Below are positions 23,937-32,625 of a DNA stretch of 64,000 nucleotides, piece by piece; positions within the stretch are counted from its first letter, which is position 1; every line of letters starts with the position of its first letter. Source of the DNA: Fimbriimonas ginsengisoli Gsoil 348 (GTDB lineage: Bacteria; Armatimonadota; Fimbriimonadia; Fimbriimonadales; Fimbriimonadaceae); the NCBI RefSeq assembly GCF_000724625.1, contig NZ_CP007139.1, positions 62,001-126,000 of the forward strand, written 5' to 3'. The position numbers were made by a program, and so were the translations under genes. Under the pieces are notes generated by a model that was not told the DNA's origin, searched no databases, and saw nothing but the letters and a program-made list of their open reading frames with translations.

Positions 23937-24854
23937 ATGGGCCGAACCCTCCTGATCGGGAATCCACGCGTCACTTGGCGCGAGTGGCTCAAGGCGAACC
24001 GGGGAAAGCGCGACCTGCTCTGCCTCGATCCCGCCGATCCTCAACAAGGCGTGCCCGGCCGGCTAGGACTCTTCAAGGGAGAGCATCTCGTGGCGACCCG
24101 GCTCTTCGGCGGGTTAGATCCGCAGCGAGCCCCTCACGTCATCGTCGCCGCCCTTGCCGAGATGCTGCCGGCCCTCGGGTCGGACGGCCTGGTGCAGCTC
24201 TACGCCTATCGGCCGAGCCCGCTCCTCAGGCAGGTCGCCACGATCGTCCTGCAACTCGTCCGGCCAACCGAGATCCTCCTCGCCCAAGGAACCGGCCTGG
24301 AACTCCGCGGCTACCCGGTTCTGCCGACGGAGGTCGAGCTCGACGAGGTTTTGCCGGTGACGGTGCAGCATGCCCAAAGGAAAGCCCAGTGGCTGCGGCT
24401 CATCGAGCAAGGCGAAATGCACGAGGTTTCGCTTCGTGAAGTGATGGTCGAGGGAGCCAGACTCGGATCGGGCGTAGTGCTCAACGCCCAAGAACGCGAG
24501 CGAGCCGGGATCGCAGCCGTCGCTCACGCCGAACGTTGCGGCGGGACTCTCCTCGTCATCTCTCCTGAAGAACCGACCGAGGGGGAAATCGCCCGCGCCC
24601 TCGACATCACCGGCTGCTCCAGGGCCAACTTCGTCGAGACGACCGCTTACGACCACCTCCTCTGCGCCTTCGCCCGCCCCGACGGCGAGGAGATCGGCCA
24701 CGGATTTATCCGGAGCGTCGACTGGGCCTCCGGAATCATGCAAATCCTCTCCACCGCCGTCGCCCCCTCCGGAGTCCGGATCCTCCGCCTCGGCGCCCTC
24801 CGCGTCGACCCCGACGGACGAGAGCTCGGAGAACTAAGGCCATGGCAAGGATAG
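23937..24854 (+). CDS. Hypothetical protein, no recognised family
   Basis: A 305-residue soluble protein. Secondary-structure-like patterns alternate strands and helices (RDLLCLDPADP, APHVIVAALAEMLPALG, GLVQLYAYRPSPLLRQVATIVLQLV), giving an alpha/beta impression. The segment TLLVISPEEPTEGEIARAL looks like a Rossmann-type beta-alpha unit. No catalytic motif, signal peptide or membrane helix is evident. The long frame, start-to-stop coding character and same-strand context after dxr-rseP make it a real gene. No Shine-Dalgarno precedes the ATG. Confidence 0.65.
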   Translation: MGRTLLIGNPRVTWREWLKANRGKRDLLCLDPADPQQGVPGRLGLFKGEHLVATRLFGGLDPQRAPHVIVAALAEMLPALGSDGLVQLYAYRPSPLLRQVATIVLQLVRPTEILLAQGTGLELRGYPVLPTEVELDEVLPVTVQHAQRKAQWLRLIEQGEMHEVSLREVMVEGARLGSGVVLNAQERERAGIAAVAHAERCGGTLLVISPEEPTEGEIARALDITGCSRANFVETTAYDHLLCAFARPDGEEIGHGFIRSVDWASGIMQILSTAVAPSGVRILRLGALRVDPDGRELGELRPWQG

Positions 24855-24996
24855 GCGTTGGGCGTTGGGGCGGACGCATGTGGACTGTGGCGTGTGGCTC
24901 GTGGACTGAGGGAACCCATAAGACTCATCTGTCCCATAAGCCCCATTCGTCCCATCAACAACGTAAAGCCTAAACAACGCCCAACGCCTACCTGCC

Positions 24997-25055
<59 letters not shown>

Positions 25056-25077
25056 CAGAAAGGTATCCTCTCATCCG

Positions 25078-25719
25078 ATGCGCCTCTACCTTGTCCGCCA
25101 TGGGCAGACTTCGTGGAATGTGGACGGGAAGGCTCAGGGGCACACGGATATTTCGCTCGACGACAGCGGGCTCGCCCAGGCGTATGCCGTCGGCGAAGCG
25201 TTCAGAGGCATCGAGATCGACCGCATTGTCAGCAGCGATCTCCAGCGAGCATTCCAAACCGCCGAGGCGATTCAGGCCGCTACCAACGCCCCGGCCGAAC
25301 GGCGGCGTGATCTCCGCGAGCGGAGCTTTGGCGATTGGGAAGGGATGGATTTCCGCGATCTTGCGGCTACCCAGATCGAGCTTGGGCTCCAACAGGGCGT
25401 CTCGTTCACCGAAGTGCGTCCCCCAAACGGCGAGTCGTTCGCAGACGTTTGGACTCGCCTTGATCCATTCATGGACGCGATCGAAGAATCGGACGAGCGG
25501 ATTGCCGTCGTCACCCACGGGGGTACTTGCGCCGTCCTGCTTGCCCGGCTCATGCGAGCCAATGTCGACTCCATTCGGTCGTTCCGGTTCGGCAATACGG
25601 CCGTGACGGAACTGGAACGCCGCGCAGATGGGTTCTATCTACTCGTGCGGTACGCAGACACCTCGCATCTCGCCGACGCTCGCGCCTTGACGGGGAGCGT
25701 CGATGGCAGCCGTCGCTAG
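25078..25719 (+). CDS. Histidine phosphatase (phosphoglycerate mutase-like)
   Basis: A 213-residue member of the histidine phosphatase superfamily. The phosphohistidine motif is LVRHGQT (His8), the phosphate-binding Arg is in SSDLQRAFQTAE, the acid is in LRERSFGDWEG, and the second catalytic His is in VVTHGG. Members of this branch include cobalamin-pathway CobC and broad phosphatases; the substrate cannot be set from sequence. The last 17 bases overlap the lnt start region in another frame, suggesting coupling. Confidence 0.9.
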   Translation: MRLYLVRHGQTSWNVDGKAQGHTDISLDDSGLAQAYAVGEAFRGIEIDRIVSSDLQRAFQTAEAIQAATNAPAERRRDLRERSFGDWEGMDFRDLAATQIELGLQQGVSFTEVRPPNGESFADVWTRLDPFMDAIEESDERIAVVTHGGTCAVLLARLMRANVDSIRSFRFGNTAVTELERRADGFYLLVRYADTSHLADARALTGSVDGSRR

Positions 25720-27199
25720 GGCCGACGACTGGCGCGGCCGGCCGTGGAAGCAGCGATTCCACCGGGCATGGCCGTGCCTCGCTTCCGCCTTGCTGATGCT
25801 GCTAGCGTTCCCACCGTTCAACCTGGGACCGCTCGTTTTCGTCGCCCTCGTCCCGTGGATGCTTTCCCTGCGCCAATCGTCCGGGCGCGAGGCCTGGCGG
25901 TCGGGTTACGTTTTTGGCTTCCTCTACGGACTCGGGCAGCTCTTCTGGGTGGCCCAGCTCGTTAGCCGATGGGTCGGCAGCATCGCGATGGGGATCATCC
26001 CCTGGCTGATCGCTTGCTCCCTCTATGCCCTCTACTTCGGCTGGGCGGCGGTGATGATGCGCCATGCGTGGCATCGCAAATGGCCGTGGGCCATTCCGCT
26101 CGTGTGGGCCGGCATCGAGGTGATCCGCTCGTTCATCCCTACTTTCGCCTTCCCCTGGGGACTATTGGCGACGCCGCTGTGGCCCTTCCCGGGGCTTATC
26201 CAACAAGCGCACTTCGGGACGATCTTCTTAGTGTCTGCCTGGGTCGCGCTCGTCAATTTGATCGTCGCGCTGGCGGCCCTTAAATCGCCGTATGCGGTCC
26301 TGCAAAGCTACGTGGCGACCGCGCTGGCCGGGCTAACGATCTCGATCATGGCCCTCTCATCGCATCCCGCTTCGACGCCAACCCCGATCACCATCGGCCA
26401 GCCGGGCGTGGACATGGCGTTTGGCGAGCCGGAGAAGCAGATCGCGGCGCTCGGCCGGAACATCACGCCGATCGCGGAGCAGGCGGCGAAGGACGGCACC
26501 TCCCTTTTGGTGCTCCCGGAGGGGATATCCGAGGCGCCCACGATGCCGCCGAGCACGGTTTTTCGGATCCCGCCCGGTCTCCCCGTGATTTTCGGCGGCC
26601 GCCGCGGCACCGGACCGACCTACCAATCGGCCTTTTCGTTCGATGGCAAGCGGTGGCAGCATGTGGACAAAACCCGGCTCGTCGTCTTTGGGGAGTTCGT
26701 ACCCGGCCGCCACCTTTTCCCTTTCCTGACCCAGGCATTTAAGATGCCGGACAGCGACATGGAGCCGGGGACAGAGGGGGTCAAGGCGATCGACATCGCG
26801 GGGATGCGCGTCGGCCCGATTATCTGCTTCGAGGCGATGTTCCCCGACGTCGCGTATCTGCAACAGGTGAACGGCGCGCGCCTTCTGACCGTCATCGGGA
26901 TCGACGACTGGTACATGGATGGCAACGCCCCGATGCAGATGCGAGCCGCATCCGTGTGGCGCGCGGTTGAAACCGGCCTTCCGTTGGTCCGCTCGATGAC
27001 GCTTGGGTACAGCTTCGCCTGCGATGGCCATGGACAGATCCTCGCCGAGGCGCCGCTCGGCAAACCGATGGGGCTGCGCGTGAACATGCCGATCCCCAGG
27101 GAATCGACCATGTTCCACGCCGCCCCGCTATTCCCCCTCGGCTTCGCCGTTTTCACTCTCGCCATGCCTTGGCTGAGGCCGCGAAAGCCTAGAGAGTAA
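25703..27199 (+). CDS. lnt: Apolipoprotein N-acyltransferase
   Basis: A 498-residue membrane enzyme that adds the third acyl chain to the N-terminal Cys of lipoproteins. N-terminal membrane segments (about 25-215) precede a periplasmic carbon-nitrogen hydrolase domain with catalytic Glu273 (LPEGISE), Lys323 (DKTRLVVFGEF) and Cys375 (IICFEAMFPD). A final membrane helix is near 475-492. Lnt suggests an outer membrane or at least triacylated lipoproteins. The ATG lies inside the upstream phosphatase gene (17-base overlap). A bidirectional terminator follows. Confidence 0.94.
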   Translation: MAAVARADDWRGRPWKQRFHRAWPCLASALLMLLAFPPFNLGPLVFVALVPWMLSLRQSSGREAWRSGYVFGFLYGLGQLFWVAQLVSRWVGSIAMGIIPWLIACSLYALYFGWAAVMMRHAWHRKWPWAIPLVWAGIEVIRSFIPTFAFPWGLLATPLWPFPGLIQQAHFGTIFLVSAWVALVNLIVALAALKSPYAVLQSYVATALAGLTISIMALSSHPASTPTPITIGQPGVDMAFGEPEKQIAALGRNITPIAEQAAKDGTSLLVLPEGISEAPTMPPSTVFRIPPGLPVIFGGRRGTGPTYQSAFSFDGKRWQHVDKTRLVVFGEFVPGRHLFPFLTQAFKMPDSDMEPGTEGVKAIDIAGMRVGPIICFEAMFPDVAYLQQVNGARLLTVIGIDDWYMDGNAPMQMRAASVWRAVETGLPLVRSMTLGYSFACDGHGQILAEAPLGKPMGLRVNMPIPRESTMFHAAPLFPLGFAVFTLAMPWLRPRKPRE

Positions 27200-27237
27200 C
27201 TGCTTGCTCGCGGAGAGGTGCGTCTGCTCTGGGCGCT

Positions 27238-27264
27238 AAAAAGCCGGCCAGTGGCCGGCTTTTT
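27238..27264. terminator. Bidirectional Rho-independent terminator
   Basis: AAAAAGCCGGCC, a short loop, then GGCCGGCTTTTT. It lies between the converging lnt (ends 27199) and thioredoxin-TPR (ends 27318) genes, and its flanking A and T runs let it act in both directions. Confidence 0.92.
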
Positions 27265-27291
27265 AAGGCAACGATGGGCGATAGGTTTTTT

Positions 27292-27316
27292 GCTCGGGCG
27301 AGCCGCCCGTGCCACG
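27292..27316 (+). repeat. Dispersed repeat family C, copy 1
   Basis: GGGCGAGCCGCCCGTGCCAC with dyad GGGCG/CGCCC. It ends one base from the stop codon of the minus-strand thioredoxin-TPR gene. Other copies are at 55625-55648 and 59370-59393. Confidence 0.8.
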
Positions 27317-27317
27317 A

Positions 27318-28415
27318 TTAGCCTTTGGCTTTCGTGTACTGCTCCAGTCGGGCCTTCATCTCCTTGAGGGAGGCGGCGTCGAACTCCTTGGTTCCCTCGG
27401 CGATCGAAACCGCCTTCTTCTCGGTGGCGAGTGCCTCGTCCATCTGGCCGGCGCGGAAGTAAGCGACCGCGAGCGTGTCTAGAATGTTCGGCTCTTCGTG
27501 CTTCGTCAAGTCCGCCGCCCGCGTCGCGAGCCGCAGGGCGAGCGCCGTGTCGAGGTTCTTGACACCCGTCTTTTCGTCGACCAGGGTCCATGCGATTTGG
27601 TTCAGACCTTCCGCCGAATCCTTCAGCATGCCGTCGCCAAGCTCCGCCGCCGTCTTCTGAGCGGCCGCTTCGTCGAACTTAAGCTGCTCCATGAACCGGA
27701 ACATCGCGAACTGGTTCTTCATCTCGGGATGAGCGGCGATCAGCTTATCGACTTCCTCGACGGCGCCGCGGTGATCCTTCGCAACCAGCTTCGCTTTGAG
27801 CGGAGCGTACATCAACTCCCGCTTCGCGTTCTCTTCCTTCTGCTTACGTGCCTTTTCGGCTTCTGCCTTCACGTCCAGCTTGCCCGCGATCATCTTGCCC
27901 ACGGCCTCGTCCAGTCCGTCCATCGGATGGCCGATCCACGCGATCTTTCCTTTCGGATCGATGACGAACGCGGTCGGGATGCCGTCCTGGCCGGCCGCGG
28001 TCATCCAAGAGGCCGCCATCGCCCCCTCGGTCCCTTCGGCGGCGATGTTGTAGTCCATCTTTTCGCCCATCTCCTTCACGAAGGAATCGACGTTCTTAAG
28101 GTAGGAGACATCGCCCGGCGCATGGTGCTCCCAAACGCTAACTCCGGTGAAGGTGGCCTTCCCCTTGTACTTATGTGCAAGCTCAGTCAGGTGAGGGATG
28201 GACACTTTGCACGGTCCGCACCAAGTTGCCCAGAATTCGACGACATGGATTTTGCCTTTGCCAAGGCTCTTGACGGGCGTTCCCTTGAGCCACTTCGCGA
28301 CCTTGAGGGGAGGAGCCGTATCGCCGATGCCAATGGATCGAGTGGCCGGCTTTTGGGCCATCGCGAGGGATACCGAAGCGGCGGTGAGCAGTAGGAGTGC
28401 GGGGAATCTAGCCAT
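27318..28415 (-). CDS. TlpA-like thioredoxin with C-terminal helical repeats
   Basis: A 365-residue exported protein: a signal peptide (1-20), a TlpA/ResA-like thioredoxin domain (about 28-180) with active site WCGPC (Cys66 and Cys69) and the cis-Pro region GIPTAFVIDPKG, then a Lys/Glu-rich helical region (180-360) that reads as degenerate TPRs (LDTLAVAYFRAGQMDEALATEKKAV is one clear unit). It likely performs thiol exchange in the cell envelope, with the repeats binding partners. It is transcribed alone, divergent from the TMEM175 gene. Confidence 0.9.
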   Translation of the reverse strand: MARFPALLLLTAASVSLAMAQKPATRSIGIGDTAPPLKVAKWLKGTPVKSLGKGKIHVVEFWATWCGPCKVSIPHLTELAHKYKGKATFTGVSVWEHHAPGDVSYLKNVDSFVKEMGEKMDYNIAAEGTEGAMAASWMTAAGQDGIPTAFVIDPKGKIAWIGHPMDGLDEAVGKMIAGKLDVKAEAEKARKQKEENAKRELMYAPLKAKLVAKDHRGAVEEVDKLIAAHPEMKNQFAMFRFMEQLKFDEAAAQKTAAELGDGMLKDSAEGLNQIAWTLVDEKTGVKNLDTALALRLATRAADLTKHEEPNILDTLAVAYFRAGQMDEALATEKKAVSIAEGTKEFDAASLKEMKARLEQYTKAKG

Positions 28416-28502
28416 AAGTTCTTTCTCCGTAACGGATACCAGTGCCTACATTATCCGCCCAACTGACGTTAGCGCGTGAATCGGCCCGGTCACAAATAAT
28501 CG

Positions 28503-28534
28503 CGGCCTCGGACTTCGTGTCGAAGCCGAGGCCG
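28503..28534. repeat. Inverted repeat in a divergent intergenic region
   Basis: CGGCCTCGG-A-CTTCG and its complement CGAAGCCGAGGCCG surround a TGT loop, with one bulged A. It lies between the divergent thioredoxin-TPR and TMEM175 genes. There is no T-run, so it could be an operator, a repeat remnant or an RNA hairpin. Confidence 0.6.
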
Positions 28535-28658
28535 GATTGAGGATTTGAGGGTCGTATCAATGAATGCAACGGACCGCGCGATCGATCCGTTCCACGCCGC
28601 GCATAAAATGGGACCCTATCTTTTTGGGCCGGGTCTCTGATGCACAATCGGTAGGCAA

Positions 28659-29237
28659 ATGCACAAGGGACGACTCGAGGCTTTTAGCGATGGGGTGATC
28701 GCAATCGTCATCACGATCATGGTGCTGGAGCTCAAGGTGCCTCTACAGGCGGACCTCAAAGCGTTGCACGGCCTCCTTCCGGTTTTTCTAGGCTACGTTT
28801 TGAGCTTCGTCAACCTCGGGATCTACTGGAACAACCACCACCACATGCTCCACATAACGAAGCACGTGAACGGCGGAATCTTGTGGGCGAACCAGCACCT
28901 GCTCTTCTGGCTCTCGTTAATACCGTTCAGCACCGCTTGGATGAGCGAGCACTTCGAGAGCCTTCCCACCGCCCTCTATGGACTCGTCCTTTTGATGGCC
29001 GCGATCGCCTACATGATCCTCGCCCGCACGATCGTCAAAAGCGAAGGGCCGGACTCGCTACTCGCGAAAGCGCTCGGGAGGGATACCAAAGGAAAGGTCT
29101 CGCTGATGCTGTACTTGCTCGCCATCCCTGCCGCGTACATCCAACCCTGGATCTCCGCCGGGCTGTACATCCTTGTCGCCCTCATTTGGCTAGTCCCCGA
29201 CCGCCGAATCGAACGCCAGCTCGGAATGCCCGACTAA
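28659..29237 (+). CDS. TMEM175-family potassium channel-like protein
   Basis: A 192-residue membrane protein with six hydrophobic segments. The family signature R-x-x-x-F-S-D is exact at residues 5-11 (RLEAFSD), followed by GVIAIVITIMVLEL, which forms the pore-lining helix in bacterial TMEM175. WNNHHHMLH is the conserved His-rich loop. Bacterial members form potassium-permeable tetramers. A dispersed repeat starts three bases after the stop. It appears monocistronic. Confidence 0.93.
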   Translation: MHKGRLEAFSDGVIAIVITIMVLELKVPLQADLKALHGLLPVFLGYVLSFVNLGIYWNNHHHMLHITKHVNGGILWANQHLLFWLSLIPFSTAWMSEHFESLPTALYGLVLLMAAIAYMILARTIVKSEGPDSLLAKALGRDTKGKVSLMLYLLAIPAAYIQPWISAGLYILVALIWLVPDRRIERQLGMPD

Positions 29238-29240
29238 CAA

Positions 29241-29269
29241 GTAGCGTCGGCGCCCCGCCGATGCTCCCG
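29241..29269 (+). repeat. Dispersed repeat family D, copy 1
   Basis: GTAGCGTCGGCGCCCCGCCG then ATGC. It starts three bases after the TMEM175 stop. Other copies are at 30810-30835, 42384-42409 and 44561-44586. Confidence 0.8.
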
Positions 29270-29335
29270 CAGTACCGAAGGTACAGCAGGCTTCTAACGT
29301 AGACATCTATCCCACGACTTCGCGCTAAGGGGCGG

Positions 29336-30697
29336 TTATCGGAGCAGGGTCACCTTATTCGGTCCGAAGTCGTTGGCGGGCATCGCTACCTCGCCGATTT
29401 GGCGCGTCTCCGGACGGTGGACACCGAGTTGAACCGGCTCAGTCGGCAAGATCAGCTCCAGTATCCAGTCCATGAGAAGGCGAAGCTTCATGGGGAAGGT
29501 CGGCATCTTCATCAGATAGGCTCCCCGGTACATGACCCAGCCGATAAAGCCGGTAAAGTGCCTTCCTTTGAACTCCGCCGCCGCGGCGTGATGGCCGATC
29601 GCGGCAAACGAACCCAGAACATTGAAGTCGAACGGCTTCAAAGGCTCACCGTTGATCTGAGCCACGATATTCTTGGCCGCGTGCGGCCCCTGCCGCGTCG
29701 CGTTTTGCGCGGTTGCCGCATAGGGACGACCCTTCTCGTCGTACACCGTTGCCGAGTCCCCCACCGCCCAGACGTTATCGAATCCCTTCACCCGGAGGTC
29801 TCGCTCGCACTCGATGTAACCCTTCTGGCCTGTGGGAAAAGTCGGAATCTTGGCAATCAGCGGGTTTGGAGCGATCCCCGCCGCCCACACCACGGTATGG
29901 GTGGATACCCGTTCTCCGGTCGTGAGCAAGGCGTAATCCGGACCGATCTCCGTAACCGTGGTCTTGGTGCGAATGTCGAGCCCTCGCTGGGTCAAGGTTA
30001 GAACCACCCAATCGGCGAGATTTTGGTGGACCGCCGGCAGAATCCGGTCGGAGAATTCGAGGAGAAGCACGTCGATTTCCTGCGGATTTACGTTCGGGTA
30101 ATCCTTCGCCGCCTCCTTCAGGAACGCCTGATACTCGCCCGCGATCTCCACCCCCGTGAAATTAGCGCCGATGACCACGATCCGGAGCAGCTCGCGCCGC
30201 ACCGCCTCCTCGGTCACCGTGTTCGCCAGCTCGAGTAGCCGAATCGCTCGGTCACGAAGCTCCACCGCGTCGGCAAGCGATTTCAACTCGAAACCGTGCT
30301 CTTTAAGCCCGGGAATATTGTCGGGAATACGAGTGATGGAGCCAAGCGCGAAGACGAGGTGGTCGTAGTGCAGCTTCTCCGACTCGTCGCGGCCGACAAC
30401 GCGGTAGGTAACCTGTCGTAACTCGGTGTTGACCCCGAGGACGTCGGCCATCCGGAAGTCCGACTTCGGCATGAATTTGCGGATAGGAACAACGACGTGG
30501 CGAGGCTCGATCGTTCCAACTCCCGCCTCGACCAATAGCGGATCGAAGAGGAGATAGTTATTCCGGTCGATCAACGTGATCTCAAATGAGTCACGGTTCA
30601 GCCGCCGGGAAAGCTCCTGCGCCGCGTAAGCGCCTCCGAAGCCTCCGCCAAGAATGACGATGCGCCTCTTTGCGCCCGCAGGGATCCCTGTTGACAT
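29336..30697 (-). CDS. ndh: Type II NADH dehydrogenase (NDH-2)
   Basis: A 453-residue FAD-dependent NADH:quinone oxidoreductase that does not pump protons. The FAD dinucleotide-binding loop is ILGGGFGGAYAA (about 15-26), the second NADH-binding loop is IVVIGANFTGVEIAGE, and VWAAGIAPNPL and VWAVGDSATV match the family. A C-terminal amphipathic or hydrophobic stretch (GFIGWVMYRGAYL) would dock on the membrane. It appears to be a single gene; the GNAT gene lies upstream after a 130-base gap. Confidence 0.93.
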   Translation of the reverse strand: MSTGIPAGAKRRIVILGGGFGGAYAAQELSRRLNRDSFEITLIDRNNYLLFDPLLVEAGVGTIEPRHVVVPIRKFMPKSDFRMADVLGVNTELRQVTYRVVGRDESEKLHYDHLVFALGSITRIPDNIPGLKEHGFELKSLADAVELRDRAIRLLELANTVTEEAVRRELLRIVVIGANFTGVEIAGEYQAFLKEAAKDYPNVNPQEIDVLLLEFSDRILPAVHQNLADWVVLTLTQRGLDIRTKTTVTEIGPDYALLTTGERVSTHTVVWAAGIAPNPLIAKIPTFPTGQKGYIECERDLRVKGFDNVWAVGDSATVYDEKGRPYAATAQNATRQGPHAAKNIVAQINGEPLKPFDFNVLGSFAAIGHHAAAAEFKGRHFTGFIGWVMYRGAYLMKMPTFPMKLRLLMDWILELILPTEPVQLGVHRPETRQIGEVAMPANDFGPNKVTLLR

Positions 30698-30809
30698 GAT
30701 ATTTGGATTACCTCCACGACGGAGCGTACCGCCCCCTAATCCAACCCATTAGGCCGTTTGGGCTCGCATAACGTTCCCTCTTACCCTGCGTACAACCGGT
30801 ACGCAAGAT

Positions 30810-30835
30810 CGTCGGCGAGGACGCCGACGCTACTC
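30810..30835 (-). repeat. Dispersed repeat family D, copy 2, containing a stop codon
   Basis: On the minus strand, TAGCGTCGGCG is followed by CGCCGAC with a four-base loop (perfect 7-bp stem GTCGGCG/CGCCGAC). The TAG at its start is the stop codon of the GNAT gene. Confidence 0.8.
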
Positions 30836-31765
30836 CGGCAAATCCAAGACCATTGAGCGGTACCGGCGCGTCACCTCGAAACCGTGGCGGCCGTAAAACT
30901 CCACCAATCCGGTCCAGTCGATGATGCATCGCCGAACGCCGGCATTCTTTAGGTGAGTCAGCGAGTTGCCAAGGAGAGCATGCCCACTCCCCTTGCCGCG
31001 AAGCGCCGCCGAGACCCCGATCGGCCCCAGGCTTCCCCAGTTTTCACCAAGGTCGTTATGCCAAACCGCTCCACCGATCGGGCACTTGTGGCCGCTCTGC
31101 TGGATAAGCGCGAATCCATCGACCCGGTCGCCGTGAAAGAGGCCGAAGACGCATCCCGGTCCGTCCGCTTCTATCTTGCGCATCACGTCGTACCGCCACC
31201 GGTGGGGAAACTCCCGCTCGAAAAACTCCTCCAGAGCCGGAATATCTTTCGCTTCCATCAGACGAAGCTCATCTCCTTCCGGCGTAGCGTACGGGTTCTC
31301 GTAGTCGGCAAGGTCGCGCTCTAGGTCGTTGCTGACTCCGGTCGGTGCGAACCCTTCCACGGTTAGAAAGTTGATCAAGCTCGGAAAGTCCTCCGGGCAA
31401 CCGGGAAAGAAGTGGTCGGAATCTTGTCCGAACACCAGCCGGGTGCAGCCGCGGTTTCGCAAAAGCCTCTTCAAGTCCGCCAGCAGATCGACTCCGAAAT
31501 TGGCGTCGCAATAACCGATCGCCGAAAGGTTTGCTTGGTCGCGGTCGAGCCCTGGATACAGAAGGCCGGCCGACTTCTTCACGATGACGAAGCCAAGCGT
31601 CTCTCCGTCTGCCTGCTCTACATATGAGGCGCCCCAGTCGAAAACGGGGCACTGCACCGTTTTCAATTGCAGCAGATCCGCGTCGATTCGGTAACGCTCT
31701 GGATAGAAGCTATTCCAAAACGCGGCAAGCCGATCGAAGTCGACCGAGCGAAAAGAGAGCTTCAT
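30830..31765 (-). CDS. GNAT-family N-acetyltransferase
   Basis: A 311-residue protein with two GNAT-like halves. The C-terminal half has the acetyl-CoA loop motif LRGKGSGHALL (R/Q-x-x-G-x-G/A) and ends with CIIDWTGLVEFYGRHGFEVTRRY, typical of the last strands of the fold. The N-terminal half (about 1-150) has GFVIVKKS and the strand pattern but a weaker CoA loop (KRLLRNRGC). The substrate is unknown. It overlaps the upstream 165-residue gene by four bases, so they are coupled. Its stop codon lies in a dispersed repeat. Confidence 0.85.
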   Translation of the reverse strand: MKLSFRSVDFDRLAAFWNSFYPERYRIDADLLQLKTVQCPVFDWGASYVEQADGETLGFVIVKKSAGLLYPGLDRDQANLSAIGYCDANFGVDLLADLKRLLRNRGCTRLVFGQDSDHFFPGCPEDFPSLINFLTVEGFAPTGVSNDLERDLADYENPYATPEGDELRLMEAKDIPALEEFFEREFPHRWRYDVMRKIEADGPGCVFGLFHGDRVDGFALIQQSGHKCPIGGAVWHNDLGENWGSLGPIGVSAALRGKGSGHALLGNSLTHLKNAGVRRCIIDWTGLVEFYGRHGFEVTRRYRSMVLDLPE

Positions 31766-32259
31766 GCCGTACGGGCCGCCAGGTGGCGAAGGTGCTCGCC
31801 GTATAACACAAGCGCTTCTCGGGTGCGGGTAATTCGGGAGATCATGCTGCCATCGTCGGTACTTAAGAAACCTTCAAGGTCGTCGGACGCCACCAGCGCC
31901 TCAAAGGCGTCGGCGCGGTCATCCTCCGGTTCCATGCGAAGAAAAGAAACCAGGAACGGACGGATGCGAGCGTACTGGTCGCGAAACCAATCGCGATGGT
32001 TAAGGTAGCTGCGAGCAAGCTTGGGGGTCGGCCCATACTGCGCGGCGTCGCACAAGATTTCGACCAACTCTTCGTATCGCTCGTAAAACAGTATAAGTTC
32101 CGACTGCCGTTCTTGCACGGAAGGTCCTCGCTTCTCGGCCTCGACGCGTTCTCGCCGATCGGTCGCATCGCGTCGCGCGATGCGCACTCGATTGACGAGC
32201 GAACCCATCAAGTCCGTCGTTCCCTTTGCAATCCTTTGCCCTGACGTCTCGCTCCTCAA
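31762..32259 (-). CDS. Hypothetical helical protein
   Basis: A 165-residue soluble protein, mostly helical by composition, with a basic N-terminal region (residues 20-45, RVRIARRDATDRRERVEAEKRG) followed by ERYEELVEILCDAAQYG and WFRDQYARIRPFLVSFLR. No family is recognised. It overlaps the GNAT gene downstream and the DUF1844 gene upstream by four bases each, so all three form one translationally coupled operon. Confidence 0.7.
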   Translation of the reverse strand: MRSETSGQRIAKGTTDLMGSLVNRVRIARRDATDRRERVEAEKRGPSVQERQSELILFYERYEELVEILCDAAQYGPTPKLARSYLNHRDWFRDQYARIRPFLVSFLRMEPEDDRADAFEALVASDDLEGFLSTDDGSMISRITRTREALVLYGEHLRHLAARTA

Positions 32260-32552
32260 GAACTAGCCTCCGTGCTCTTCTGTACAAAGTTGAGCCGCAA
32301 GTCTCGCAACATGCCCTGCAGTTGCCGACGATCCTCTTCATCGAGCTGCGGCTCCAAAACCCGGACGAGGCTGGCAACCACGTCTATGGCGACCTTAGCC
32401 TCTTCAAGGTTCTGTTCAAGTTTCCCTGTAATTGTATCCGGTTGAAGTCCAAGTTTGGCCCAGCAAACGTGTGCCATTTGCTGAATCATCATCGCGATGT
32501 GGTCGTAAACGCTGGGCGCCTTTTGCGGGAGATTCGAATCTTGGTCAGCCAT
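32256..32552 (-). CDS. DUF1844 domain protein
   Basis: A 98-residue protein matching DUF1844: DHIAMMIQQMAHVCWAKLGL, then a TG(K/E)LEQNL.EAK.AIDVV block and a C-terminal DLRLNFVQK. The family is short, widespread and uncharacterised, often found near translation or fatty-acid genes. It is the first gene of a three-gene minus-strand operon and overlaps the next gene by four bases (ATGA). The YeiH gene is divergent, 73 bases upstream. Confidence 0.88.
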   Translation of the reverse strand: MADQDSNLPQKAPSVYDHIAMMIQQMAHVCWAKLGLQPDTITGKLEQNLEEAKVAIDVVASLVRVLEPQLDEEDRRQLQGMLRDLRLNFVQKSTEASS

Positions 32553-32625
32553 CTCTAAGAATGTAAAGACGAATCAACCGGACCGAACGACGCCCAAGAA
32601 CGACGACTGGAAGCTACAATTTGGC

